Positions 40,601 to 55,300 are shown, counted from the first letter of the stretch. The stretch is DNA of 64,000 nucleotides from Dugong dugon (GCA_030035585.1 CM057468.1:54618145-54682144); one strand, 5' to 3'. The notes: generated from the sequence alone by a model not told the origin. Numbers and translations: made by a program.

Positions 40601-43600
40601 TTAATTAGTAAAGAATGTGTGCCTTAAACATTGTGCTCTTTTAGAAAACTATCTATATGGACTCAAACTGACAACAGCAATTCGAAAGGTTAGATAGGAA
40701 GATTAGGGGGCAGTGAGTTTATGTTAATAGGACATGAACAATTTGGAAAGGGAGGGTGACAATGGTTGCACAACTTGAAGAATGTAGTTGATGTCACTTA
40801 ATTGTTGATGCAGAAATTGTTGAATTGGTATATGTTTTGCTGTATATATTTTCAACAACAACAAAATAAAATAAATTATTAAAAGGGGGGGGGCAAAAAA
40901 ATCAAAGAAAGGAATTGTGTGTTTTCCCAAGCAACATGGCCATCAATGAACCCACCTCCTTAATGATTTTGCTCCTGTATATAATACCCTAATTATGATC
41001 TTAAATAATGGGACAGTAAGTAATCATAGGCATAACAAAATCTTTTATAAAAAAACAAAAACAGAATTATTAAGACCAATGGAGTATGGTTTGCAAAATA
41101 TCTCCACTAAGACGGACATTTTCTGGGATGATGAGATTTTATATGTGTTTTAATTTTAAGTTTCACCCTTTCATATTTCACAGGGTATGCTTCCTCCAAC
41201 AATTCCAAGTCAATGAATGGTTTTACAGCTCTCTATAAATTCTAAATACTTATTAGGCTATGATATTTCTTATTACCAAGAATTTGTTTATTATATCTCT
41301 GTACAAGTATGATTTCACATTTCCTGTTCAATATTAGCTCCACAAACCAAAAAACCAAGACAAATTCATTGCCATCAAGTCAATTCTGACTCATAGCGAC
41401 CCTACAGGACAGAGTAGAACTGCTCCATAGGGTTTCCAAAGAGCAGCTGGTGGAGTTGAACTGTTGACCTCTTGGTTAGCAGCCTTAGCTCTTAACCACT
41501 GCACCACCATAGCTCCACATGCTTCTAAAAATTATCATAGGTTTCCTTCTGCTTTATCACAGAACCAATCAGAACATTGTGTGGCATTCCCATTTTTAGC
41601 CACAAGATGGCCTCACAAGTCAACATTTTGCAGACACATCGTTTATCAGACTGGTGATTTTGACTCCTATGTCTCTGTAATACTTTAACACAGTCTTTTT
41701 TCTTTTCTATTTGCAGTGAGAACCAGTAAAAACTAAATATGTTTTTTTTCTTAATTGACCATTCAAAGATGCATTTCACCTTTTGGTTGTTACCATGCTC
41801 TTTCATTTATAGATGTTTCACCTACACAGTACAAAACTTAATCACACCATCCCTATTCTGTAGAAGTTATTGTTTAATTGTCTTATTTTGGAATACTGAA
41901 GTGCTTTAGCTTCAAGCTAAGGATGTAGACTACATGGTATACTTACCTTGGGAAATTCCATTATAAAATCATAAGCATTTGCTTCCTTTGCTGCCTTCTC
42001 AATCTCTTCATCAGTCACATCATCTCGTCCGTATTTGATGTTGTTACTAATAGTGGTCCCGAACAAAACAGGCTCCTGGTTGACCACTCCAATATGTTCT
42101 CGATAATACCGCACATTTAGGGCTCTGATGTCATTCTCATCTACCGTGATCTGCCAGTCCAAAGAAATGAAACATGTTGTGATGACTTTCACTATACGAT
42201 CTTAGAATCTTTCTTACTAGTCCAAATATAAACTGAGAATCAATCATATTCTCAAGAATTATGACTATCTTTTGATGAAAGATTTATAACATGTATATTG
42301 TCAATAGATTCCTTTTGGTAGACAGGAACCAACAAAACTTCAGAAGACTAACTGGGTTAAAATCTTGCCAAATCATCTAAATATCTTTATCCTAAAATCC
42401 ACAGATTAGGTATAAAGATGTATACTGTAAGAGCCACAAATGTTTCTGTGCAGACATGTGTAACAAGCTTTAGTTTTGTTATTTTAAGACTGATGTGAGC
42501 TCTACGTTTTCTTCTAGGAAATACCCTTTTTGATTTCTCTTCACCAATTTCCCTATATGAAAAACAAAAGTGCCTTGTACTCATTGCTATGAATGATGAT
42601 ACGTGAATGTTATCTTCTCCTTAGAGATGACATGACCCCAACATGTTCTAGTGATAGAAGCCAGGGTCTGACAATTAGAACTCATAATGTTTGTATTTCT
42701 TACCAACCCTGGTATTCTGTCTGAGCATGGATATTTTATGTAATCACTTTATACATAGAATGCTTATTCAATCATTTATTTATTCAACATGAGCATAGAC
42801 ACATGGGTCTAGAATACTCCAAATTAAGACTAAGAAGTCAAATTTAAGTGAAATCGGGCTACAGAAGAGCAGATTTTCTTTTAAAAGTTGAAAGTTTGAA
42901 CAGAAACATTAAGAATTATGCTCCTGGGAATATCACAGTCTCATTCTCTATGCCATTTACAAGAATGAGAAAGTTAAGGGCAACATTATGGACTATGAGA
43001 AAAAAAAAGAGTGGGCATATTATATACAGACATCATTCTTCAGCATCTGAAAAACTCTGAAATAACTTCTAGGCACTACAAACTACTATTTTTTTTTCTT
43101 CATAACATTTATTACTTTCTAACATACTATAGGTGGCAGTTCTACTCTGTCCTATATTTCGACTCAGTGGCAATGGGTTTGGTCTTGGTTTTTTAACATA
43201 CTATAAGGGAGCCCTGGTGGTGCAGTGGTTAAGTGCTTGGCTGCTAACCAAAATGCTGGCAGTTCAAACCCAGCAGCCACTCCATGGGAGAAAGATGTGG
43301 CAGTCTGCTGCTGTAGAGATTCACAACCTTGGAAACCCTATGGGGCAGTTCTAATCTGTCCTATAGGGTTGCTATGAGTCGAAATCGACTCACCTGTAGT
43401 GGGTTAAGTTTGGTTTTTGATAACATACTACAGGAGCCCTGGTGGTGCAATGGTTAAGCACTTAGCTGCTAACTGAAAGGTTGGTGGTTTGAACCCACCC
43501 AGTAGCTTCATGGGAGAAAAAATCTGGCAATCTGCTCCCATAAAGAGTACAGCCTGCGAAACTCTATGGGGCTGTTCTACTCTGTCACATAGGGCCACTA

Positions 43601-46277
43601 TGAGTCAGAATTGACCAATGATATACAACAACTATATACTATAATGGAGTCCTTGGGGGGTGTAAATAGTTAACACACTTGGCTGCTTACCAAAACATTG
43701 GAGGTTCAAGTCCACCCAGATGCACCTTGGAAGAAAGCTCTGGCTAGCTACTTCTGAAAAATCAGCCATTGAAAACCCTATGGAGCAGAGTTCTACTCTG
43801 ACACACACGGGGTCACCATGAGCTGGAGTTTACTTGGGAACTTTTTTATTTTAAACATACTATATACTGTATTTTTACGCAAATAACATGAGCCTTCTGC
43901 ATTTGTCTGCCAGCCATGCATCCTCCCCCCGCAACCCCCACCAGTATTTCCAAAAGTACACTATACTAATTTTCTTTTTTACGGCAACATGTGGAAGAGA
44001 ACTGGCATGGCAGCACTTGTAAGGTGCCTCTTGGGGGGGCGGGGAGGGGGATGGTGGAGGGTGTGGCCGGCAAACAAACACAGAAGGCGTGTGTTATTTA
44101 CAGTAAATACAGTGATTTACTGCTATGGGCTGCTAACTGAAAGGTCAGTGGTTCAAATCTACCAGCCATTCCATTGGGAGAAGGATGAGGCAGTCTGTTT
44201 CTCTAAAGATCACAGCCTTGGAAACCCTATGGAGCAGTTCTTCCCTGTCTTATAGGGTTGCTATGAGTCAGAAATGACTTGACAGCACACAATAACAACA
44301 ACATAAAATTTACATATGTTATTTATTGTCTATCTTTACTACATAAGGGCAGATATTTATCTGTTTTGTTCTAGTGTAGCCCCAAGCACCTAGAACAGTG
44401 CCTGGCACAATTTAAATAAAAAAAAAAAACAAACCCATTGCCGTTGAGTTGATTTGGCACATTGTAGGCCCTCAATAAGTATTTGTTGTAAGAATGAATA
44501 GACAGGGAAAAGAAAAGGTATGGTCTTCCTCCCAGTCCCTCTGCTAAAAATTAAAAGTTAACATAGATGTAAGCACTACGTAATATGTGGTATTTCTAAA
44601 TTCCTTCACCCTGAGGACTGTGCACGGTTTTGCTGGCTGTACTTACAAAGCCGTCGTTGGGATCATATAACCTCTGCAGCAGCTGGACTGCTGTACTCTT
44701 CCCACTGCCACTGCTGCCAACCAGGGCCACTGTCTCTCCAGAGTTAATTTTGAGATTCAGGCCCTTAAGAACCTATTGGCGTTTTGGGAGAATAAAAAAG
44801 AACAAGCTTCATAAAACTAGGATAAGTTAGAATATGATTTACCATATTCTTACGCAAAGAACGCAGGCCTCGTACGTTTGTTTGCCAACCACTCCCTCCC
44901 TCAACAACATATTTTTGTAAGCGTACTATGTTAATTTTGTTTTTACAGCAACCCATAAAAAAAATTTGGCAAAGCAGCACTAATGAAAATACCTGGGGGG
45001 AGGGGGAGGGAACAGTTGCCAAACAAACATACAAGGTGCGCATTATTGGCATAAAAATACGGTGGCGTTTGAATACTGGCAATGGGGTGGGGGGTATTTT
45101 AAAAGATGTTCTCAGTGACTGGGGTTTGCTACCAGCATTTAGTGTCCCAGGGACCCTCAATCTGAGAGAACTCTTACAAAGAACTGCCCTCTCAAAATGC
45201 CAGCAGCAATCCTGTTGAGAAACCCTCACCTATCCTGGCTGGCATCTGCATGTATTAAACCAATAACACTGGAATCTCTCCTTGTGTTTTTTCTCACTTT
45301 GATCCCACCATCTGTAAATATACCAAACACAAAACCTTCAAAGGGCCAAGCAGAGGAAAGTTCTCTGAAGGAGGTGAGAAAATGGGGACCACCAGCGGGA
45401 GCCCTTCCTCTCATACCTGCGCTTTTACTCTAGAGTTGGCCTCTGTTTACATCTTGGAAGAGTCTGCGTTTTATTTATTTAAAGTGGGAGGAACTTTTTT
45501 TTTTCTTTCATTATTCATTCTCCTGCTTAGCAACAAGGATTATGTTCTGAAAATTTAATTTAAAAATGGTTGCTTAAAAACTCAAAGCACTTTACCACAC
45601 AATGTAGGGGCATGAACGGTGATTAAATCTCCAGCAAGCCAACTCAAATGTACTTGCAAACTAGTTTGGAATACTCTCTTTATGTTAAGAAAAAGGGTTG
45701 AAGACATAATTCCAATAATGGCAATTAAGTAACAAAAATTAAAAAATTGAGTGAGTTCTGAAGAGAATTTCAATCAAAGATTTAATCAGAGAAAAATAGG
45801 GAAGGAGGTAGGTAACTTTTTTGATGCAAATTCTGCAAAGGATATTTGGATTTTTTTTGCTATTTCGCTTAAAAAATCATGGTCTCCTTTTTCTATGAAA
45901 GAGGTGCTTTATTTGTAATTATCTTTTGCAATCTTCAACGGTAACAACTTTTTTTCTGGTAAATGCACTAATAAAGTGAAAAGAGGAAGACAATAGAAAA
46001 GACACACATTTTCAAAAGAACTTGTCGAAAGCTGAATGACAGAAGGAGGAGGATAAACTGTGTTTGGAGGCCCTGGATGGCACAAACAGTTAAAGTGTTG
46101 GCTGCTAACCAAAAGGTGGAGGTTTGAGTCCACCCAGATGCACCTCAGAAGAAAGGCCTGGTGATCTACTTCTGAAAAATCAGCGATTAAAAACCCTATG
46201 GAGCACAGTTCTACCCTGACACACATGGGGTCATCATGAGTCAGAGTTGACTGGATGGCAAATGTTTTGTGTGTGTG

Positions 46278-46318
<41 letters not shown>

Positions 46319-49300
46319 TGTAAGAGTAAGAAGTCCTGGTGTTACCATGGTTAAGCACTTGGCTGCTAACTGAAAGATTGCTGGTTTGAACCCACCAGCC
46401 ACTCAGTGGGAAAAAGATGTGGCAACATGCTGCCATAAAGATTACAGCCTAGGAAACCCTATGGGGCAGTTCTACTCTGTCCTATAGAGTCACTATGAGT
46501 CAGAATTGATTCAAAGTCAACGGGAAATATAAGAGTGAGAGAGAAAGTACCCAAGGCAGAACTACTGGTGTGGTAAAACCCTAGGAAATGGAGAGAAAAG
46601 GTACAACATGTGCATAATACCCCTAAGACAGAAACTAGGTGGTTAAAATGAGGTATCTGTGTTGAGTGGCCACCACCCTGTCCATTGGTTTGTGTTACTG
46701 TGGTGGCTTGTATGTTGTTATTATGCTGGAAGTTATGCCAGCAGGGTCACTTATGGTGAACAGTTTTCAGCAGAGCTTCCAGACATCCAGACTAAGACAG
46801 ACTAGAGAGAAAACTCTGGTGATCTACTTCGAAAAATGAGCCAATGAAAACCCTACGGATCACAACAGAATATTGTCTGATACAGTGCTGGAAGATGAGC
46901 CCCCGAGGATGGAAGGCACTCAAAACACATCGTGGACACAACAATGGACTTGAGCATACCAATGACTGTGAATATGGTTCAGGACCAGGCAATGTTTCAT
47001 TCTGTTGGACACGGGCAACAGGTTAAGTGGGATAATGCCCAGGACCACCAGTAGGTGGCACCATCATTCCAAGACATTTTGGTATGCTCCCAAATCCTGA
47101 GTGAAGTCCAGAGTTGAAAATGCTTTATTCAGTTGAATATATGAAAGAGGCTACAAAACATAACTAACTCTTCCACAATAATTCACCCATTAATAATTGA
47201 TTGAATGATTGATCTATTTCCCTATCTATCTACTCTAGTCTCTAAGCAAAGTAAACAAAATCTTTTGTAACATTTATTGTGATTTAGGAGGTGGGGCCAA
47301 GATGGTAGAGTAGTCAGACCTTCCTCTTACAACAAAGACTCGAAAAAATAAGTGAATCAATTATATATGACAATCTAGGAGCCCTGAACACCTAAGGCAA
47401 AGTTGAGGAACTGGACTGAGTGGCAGGGGGAGGGAGAGACAGTTTGGAAGTATTGAGGAGTTGCCAGACCTGACCCAGGGATAGCCTGAGCCCTTCAGGC
47501 CTGATCAGCTCATGGATGAGCGGTGAGGCAGGCAACCAGCAGTGCTCGGGAGGCATGTTTTCTGCACCGGGAGAGACCCAGCGGCAGAGAGTCTATTTGG
47601 CCCCCCAGAACCGGTGAGAAGCAGCCCTCGACAGGCAAAAAATAAGTACTTGTGTATGGCCTACTACGTGGATCAAAAACAACCCCCTTAGGGAAAAACC
47701 TCTCTCCCATTTACCTCCCCGCTCCCTGCTCTGCACTGGGTCCCGGACCAGCTTCAGTAATTGCTGAGTCCCCTGGGCAGGAAGTAGGATCTGTCACACG
47801 GCCTGAGGCATTCTCCCGGCCTTGGAGAGTGAACAAATTAACAAACAGGAAAAAATAAACTGCCAGCTCCCCTAGGCCGGGAACAAAGGATAGGCACAGC
47901 TACTTTGCCTAGGCACTGGCATAAGGGATCCATGGACTCTGAGTGCCTTTCCCCCCGCGTAGACTTGTGTGGGCCCTTTTCAACAGTGTAGGCCCTCATT
48001 ACTGCAATACAACAGGGTATATACCTGAAGTCTAACTTCAACTGTTTCAGCTGTGAAATGGCAGGTTCATGACATTTGACACTGCTCTGCCCATTAAGCA
48101 GGGTCTTCACCTACCCACATCAGGGGCCTGAGGATTGGTGGTTCCACCCATGCCACCTAGCCACCTATGACAAGGGCCCAAGAATAAAAGGTGCCCCCTG
48201 GTCCTTACAGCCAACAGCACTGGGTGCTCATAGTCCAGCTGCAAAACTCACCCACCTATGTGCTCTGGTGAACAGGGACATGCCTTCCTCCTGGACACTT
48301 GGGGGCGGCTGTTAGCCCCCTGCCTTGCTCAGAGTGCACCCCCACTAGTGTAGCCAGATGCCTCTGCATACGCCAATCACCTATGCCTGTCTAGGACTGT
48401 AGCTGACAGCCTACACCACACACTTGGTGGCTATCTACCTGAGCACCTGAGCTGAATCCATACAGGAGGACTGGGTGGACTCCTGAGCTTACAAACCTAG
48501 TAAAAGATCTAACCACCTGGTGACAGGATATTAGAGCTTCAAAGGTGCCAATAATCAAACTAGCTCATATGAGCAGCCTACTTGGACATATCAAAACAAA
48601 ACAAGAAGCTAGGACACAGTAAGCAAGCATAAAACAAAATATAATAACTTATTGATGGCTCAGAGACAAAAATCAATATCAAATCACATAAACCAGCAAT
48701 TCATGATGGCTTCAGCAAGATCCCAAAATAAAGAATCTAGAAATTTTCTAGAGGAGGAAAATTTCTTGGAATTAGTGGAGTCAGAATACAAAAGATTAAT
48801 ATACAGAACTCTTCAAGAAATTAAGAAGGAAATTAATCAAAACTCAGAACATGCAATAGAGGAAATTAAAAAGACTAGAGAATAACATAATGACAAATTT
48901 AACAGGCTGCAAGAATCCATAGACAGACAGCAATCAGAAATCCAGAAGATTAACAATAAAATTTCAGAATTAGACAACTCAATAGAAAGTCATAGGAGAA
49001 CTGAGGCAATGGAAGTCAGAATTAGTGAGACTGAAGATAAAGCACTTGACACCAATTTATTTGAGGAAAAATCAGATAAAAGGATCAAAAAAAAAAAAAA
49101 AAAATGAAGAAACCCTTAGAATTATGTGGGACTGTATCAAGAGGAATAACCTATGAGTGACTGGAGTACCAGAACGGGGGGATAACAGAAAATACAGAGA
49201 GAATTTGGCAGAAAACTTCCCTGATATCATGAAAGATGACAAGATATCTATCCAAGATGCTCATTGAACCCCACATAAGGTAGATCTCAAAAGAAAGTCA

Positions 49301-52300
49301 CCAAGACATATTATAATCAAACTTGCCAAAACCAAAGATAAAGAATTTTCAGAGTGGCTAGGGATAAACGAAAAGTCATCTACAAAGGAGAGTCAGTAAG
49401 AATAAGCCTGGACTACTCAGCAGAAATCATGCAGGCAAGAAGGCAATGGGATGACATATATAAAGCCTTGAAGGAAAAAAACTGCCAGCCAAGAATTATA
49501 TATCCAGCAAAACTGTCTCTCAAATATGATGGCAAAATTAGGGCATTTCCAGATAAACAGAAGTTTAGGGAATTTGCAAAAACCAAACCAAAATTACAAG
49601 AAATACTAAAAGGAGTCCTCTGGTTAGAAAATCAGTAATGCCAGATAACAACCCAAGACTAGAACACAGGACACAGCAACCAGATATCCACTCAGACAGG
49701 GAAGTCACAAAACTAAATCAAAGCTAAAACACTGAAAATAGCGAAAGAGATGTCAATATGTAAAAGATGACAACATTAAAACCAAAAAGAGGGACTTAAA
49801 AATGTAGACACAGATTTTGCATATGGAGAGGAAGTCAAGGTGATAAAAAGACATGAAAGACTGGTATACACTTAGAAAAATAGGGGTAAATATTAAGGCA
49901 ACCACAAAGGAAACTAACAATCCTACAAGTCAAAATAAAAAACCAGAAAAATACAAAGACTCAGCAAATACAAAATCAACAACAATGAAAATGAGGAAAA
50001 GAAAATACATAAAGAAAAACAATTCAGCACAGAAAATTAAGTGGAACAAACAAACTGTGAACAACATACAAAACAAGACATCAAAATGACAGCACTAAAC
50101 TCATACCTGTCAATAATTATGCTGAATGTAAATGGACTAAATGCACCAATAAAGAGACAGAGGGTGGAAGACTGGATAAAAAACACGATCCGTCTATATG
50201 GTGCCTACAAGAGACATACCTCAGACTTAAAGACACAAACAAACTAAAACTCAAAGATGGAAAAAAAAAAAATCAAACAAACAACACTCAAAAAAGAGTA
50301 GGAGGTAGGAGTGGCAGTATTAATATCTGACAAAATAGACTTTAAAGGACACTATATGATGATTAAAGGGTCAATAGACCAGGAGGACTTAACTATAAAA
50401 AATATTTACACACCCAATGACAGTTCAAAAATACATAAAAGAAACTCTAACAGCACTGAAAAGAGAGAGAGAGAAAGCTCCACAATAGTAGTAGGAGACT
50501 TCAACACACCACTTCTGGTGAAGGACAGAACATCCAAAAGAAGCTCAACAAAGACACAGAAGATCTAAATGCTACAATCAACCAAACTGATCTCATACAC
50601 ATATACTGAACAGTCCACCCAAAAGCAGCCAAGTATACTTTCTTTTCCAAAACACATGGAACATTCTCCAGAATAGATCACATATTAGGCCATAAAGCAA
50701 GCCTTAACAAAATCCAAAGCATCGAAATATTACAAAGCATCTTTTCTAACCAAAAAGCCATAAAGGTAGAAATCAACAACAGAAAAAGCAAGGAAAAAAA
50801 AATCAAACACATGGAAACTAAACAACACCTTGCTCAAAAACTACGGAGTTATAGAAGAAATTAAGAATGGAAAAAACAAATTCATGAGAATGAAAACACA
50901 TCCTACCAAAAATCTTTGGGTCACAGCAAAAACAGTGCTCAGAAGTCAGTTTATAGCAATCAAGGCACACATCCAAAAAGAAGAAAGGGCCATAATCAAA
51001 ACATTAACCCCACAACTGGAACAAGTAGAAAGAGAGCAGCAAAAGAAGCCCTAGAGTGCCAGAAGAAAGAAAATAATAAGAATTAGAGAAAAATTCAATG
51101 AAATAGAGAAGAAAAAAACAATTGAAAGCATCAACAAGACCAAAAGCTGTTTCTTTGAAAACATCAACAAAATTGCCAAACTGACAAAAGAAAAACAGAA
51201 GAGGAAGCAGATAACCCATATAAGAATTGAGATGGGTGATATCACAACAGACCCAACTGAAATTATAAGAATCATAACAGAATACTATGAAAAACTGTAC
51301 TCTAACAAATTTGAAAACCTAGAAGAAATCGACAAATTTCTAGAAACTCACTACCTACCTAAACTAACACAAACAGAGGTAGAAAAACTAAATAAACCCA
51401 TAACAAAAGAAGAAATTGAAAAGGTAATTAAAAAACTCCCAACAACAACAACAAAAAAAAGCCCTGGCCTGGGTAGCTTCACTGGAGAAGTTCAGAAAAC
51501 TTTCAGAGAAGAGTTAACACCACTAGTACTAAAGGTATTTCAGAGCATGGAGAAGGATGGAATACTCCCAAACTCATTCTATGAAGCCAGCATAATCCTG
51601 ATACCAAAACCAGGTAAAGACACGACAAAAAAAGAAAATTACAGACAATATCCGTCATGAACATTGGCGCAAAGGCCTTCAACAAAGTTCTAGCCAATAG
51701 ACTTCAGCAACATATCAAAAAAATAATTCACCATGATCAAGTGGAATTTATACCAGGTATGCAGGGATGGTTCAATGTTAGAAAAACAATCAATATAATC
51801 CATCACATAAATAAAACAAAAGACAAGAACCACATGATCTTATCAATCGATGCAGAAAAGGCATTTGACAAAGTCCAATGCCCATTCATGATAAAAACTC
51901 TCAACAAAATAGGAATAGAAGGGAAATTCCCCAATATAATTAAGGGCATTTATACAAAGCCAACAGCCAACATCATCCTAAATGGAGAGACTTTGAAAGC
52001 ATTCCCCTAGAGAACAGGAAACAGACAAGGATGCCCTGTATTACCACTCTTATTCAACATTGTGCTGGAGGTCCTAGCCAGAGTAATTAGGCTAGAAAAA
52101 GAAATAAAGGGCATCCAAATTGGTAGGGAAGAAGTTAAAGTATGTCTATTTGTAGATGATACAATCTTATACACAGAAAACCCCAAAAAATCCACAAGAA
52201 AACTACTGGAACTAATAGAAGATTTCAGCACAGTTTCAGGATACAAGATAAACATAAAAAATCAGTTGAATTCCTTTACACCAACAAAGAGAACCTTGAA

Positions 52301-55300
52301 GAGGAAATCACCAAATCAATAGCATTTATAATAGCCCCCCAAAAGATACAATACTTAGGAATAGATCTAACCAGAGATGTAAAAGACCTGTAAAATGAAA
52401 ACTACAAGACACTACTGCAAGAAACCAAAAGAGACCTACATAAGTGGGAAAACATACCTTGCTCATGGATAGGTAGACTCAACATTGTGAAAACGTCAGT
52501 TCTACCCAAAGCGATCTACAGATAGAAGGCAATCCTGATCCAAATTCCACTGGCATTTTTTATGAGATGGAGAAGTAAATCACCAACTTCATATGGAAAG
52601 GGAAGAGGCCGTGGATAAGTACAACATTACCCAGGAAGAACAAAGTGGGAGGCCTCACACTACCTGATTTTAGAACCTATTATACTGCCACCATAGTCAA
52701 AACAGCCTGGTACTGGCACGACAACATATACATAGACCAATGGAACAGAATTGAGAATCCAGACATAAATTCATCCACCTATGAGCAGCTGATATTTGAC
52801 AAAGGCGCAAAGCCTGTTAACTGGGGGAAAAGACAGTCTTTTTAACAAATGGTGCTGGCAAAACTGGATATCCATCTGCAAACAACGGAAACAAGACCAT
52901 TCCTCACACCATGGACAAAAACTAACTCAGAACGGATCAAAGACTTAAATATAAAATCAAAAACGATAAAGATCATGGAAGAAAAAATCGAGACAATGCT
53001 AGGAGCCCTAATACATGGCATAAACAGAATACGAACCATAAGAAACAATGCACAAGCACCAGAAGAGAGACTAGATAACTGGGAGCTCCTAAAAATCAAA
53101 CACTTACGCTCATCAAAAGACTTCTTCAAAAGAGTCAAAAGACAACCTACAGACTTGGAAAAAATTTTTGGCTACAAGAAATCCATCAGCATCTAATCTC
53201 TAAAATCTACAAGATACTGCAAAACCTCAACAACAAAAAGACAAATAACCCAATTAAAAAATGGGCAAAGAATATGAACAGGCACTTCACCAAAGAAGCT
53301 ATTCAGTTGGCTAACAGACACATGAAGAAATGTTCATGATCATGAGTCATTAGAGAAATTCAGATCAAAACTACAATGAGATATCATCTCACCCCAACAA
53401 GGCTAGTATTAACCAAAAAAACCCACAAAATAATAAATGCTGGAGAGATTGTGGAGAGACTGGAACACTTCTACACTGTTGATGGGAATGTAAAATGTTA
53501 CAAGCACTTTGGAAATAAATCTGGCACTTCCTTAAAAAGCTAGAAATAGAAGTACCATACGATCCAGCTATCCTGCTCCTTGGAATATATCCTAGAGAAA
53601 TAAGAGCTGTCACACGAATAGATATATGCATACCCATGTTCACTGCAGCACTGTTCACAATAGCAAAAAGATGGAAACAACCTAGGTTCCCATCAACAGA
53701 AGAATGGATAAACAAATTATGGTATATCCACACAATGGAATACTATGCAACGATAAAGAACAATGATGAAGCCGTGAAACATCTTATAACATGGAGGAAT
53801 CTGGAGGGCATTATACTGAGTGAATTTAGTCAGTCACAGAAGGACAAATATTGTACAAGACCAATATTATAAGAACTCAAGAAAAGGTTTAAACACAGAA
53901 GAAAACATTATTTGATGGTTATGAGGGTGGGGAGGGAAGGGAGGGTTATTTACTAACTAGATAGTAGATAAGAATTATCTTAGGTGAAGGGAAGGACAGC
54001 ACACACTGCAAGGGAAGTCAGTACAACTGGACTAAACCAAAGCTAAGAAGTTTCCTAAATACAATCAAACACTTTGAGGGACAGAGTAGCAGGGGTAGGG
54101 ATCTGGGGACCATGGTTTCAGGGGACATCTAGGCCAATTGGCATAACAAAGCTTATTAAGAAAATGTTCTGCATTCTGCTTTGGTGAGTGGCGTCTGGGG
54201 TCTTAAAAGCTTGCAAGCGGCCATCTAAGATGCACCAATTGGTCCCAACCACCTGGAGTAAAGGAGAATGAAGAACACCAAAGACACAAGGAAAGTATTA
54301 GCCCAAGAGACAGAAAGGGCCACATAAACTGGAGACTTCATCAGCCTGAGACCAGAAGAACTAGATGGTGCCTGGCTACCACCAATGATCATCCTGACAC
54401 GGAACAAAACAGAGAGTCCTGGATGGAGCAGGAGAAAGGTGGGGTGCAGAACTCAAATTCTAGTAAGAAAACCAGACTTAATGGTCTGACTGAGACTGGA
54501 GGAACACCAGAAATCATGGCCCCTGGATTCTCTATCAGCCCAGAACTAAAACAATTTCTGAGGCCAACTCTTCAAAGAGGGATTGGACTGGACTGTGGGA
54601 CATAAAGTGATACTCATGAGGAATGTGCCTCTTAGCTCAAGTAGATACAAGAGGCTAAACTAGCAGCTTCTGTCTGGAGGTGAGATGGGAAGGCAGAGAG
54701 GGTTAGGAGCTGGTTGAATGGACGTGGGGAATCGGGGGTGGAAAGGAGGAGTGTGCTGTCACAGTAACGGAAGAGCAATTAGGGTCACATAATAAATTTT
54801 TGTATGGGAGACTAACTGGAAATGTAAACTTCATTTAAACTACAACAATAAAAAAATTACTGTGATTTAGGTGAAGGTTTATAGAGCAAATTTCTCATTC
54901 AAAATTTATAGACAAATTGTTTCACAGCATTGGCTGCAATCCTGAGATGTGTCAGTACTCTCCTCCTTTCCCTTTCCACCCCAGGTTCATTGTGTCAATT
55001 CATCCAGTTTTTCCTGACACCTCCCACCTTCTCGTTTTTGTTCCTGGGCAGGTGTTGCCCATTTGATCTCATATACTTGATTGATCTAAGAAGCATGTTC
55101 CTCACGTGTGTTATTATTTGTCTTACAGGCCTGCCTAATCTTTGGCTGAATGGTGAACTTTGGGAGTGGCTTCAAGTGTGAGTTAGAAGGATGTCTGGGG
55201 GCCATACTCTCAGGGGTTCCACCAGTCTCTGTCAGACCAGTAATCTGGTCTTTTTTTGTGAATCTGACCATTTGGTCTACATTTTTCTCCCGTTCTGTGG

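Larger units (their letters stand above)
47289..54856 (+). mobile_element. Near full-length L1, broken, 15-bp TSD
   Basis: About 7.6 kb with 5'UTR (47289-48650), ORF1, ORF2, 3'UTR and A-rich end. Target duplication TTATTGTGATTTAGG (47274-47288) against TTACTGTGATTTAGG (54857-54871), one mismatch. It is antisense to ABCB5 and accounts for most of the 12.1 kb intron. Both reading frames are interrupted, so it is immobile. Confidence 0.95.

Noticed and set aside
40860-40900. A-run plus G-run as a processed-pseudogene tail
   Set aside because: No coding remnant or target duplication is visible on either side.
41917-42192. Start of translation at the ATG before the exon w8 region
   Set aside because: The apparent Met lies in intron; the GACTGGCAG acceptor and codon phase define exon w8 at 42150-41947.
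43121-43864. CRISPR-like array of short direct repeats
   Set aside because: Spacers are SINE copies of 63-217 bp in a mammalian intron; the repeats are target-site duplications.
45909-46436. 175-residue minus-strand open frame
   Set aside because: It crosses two SINEs and a TG microsatellite (run of Thr-His), so it is not a gene.
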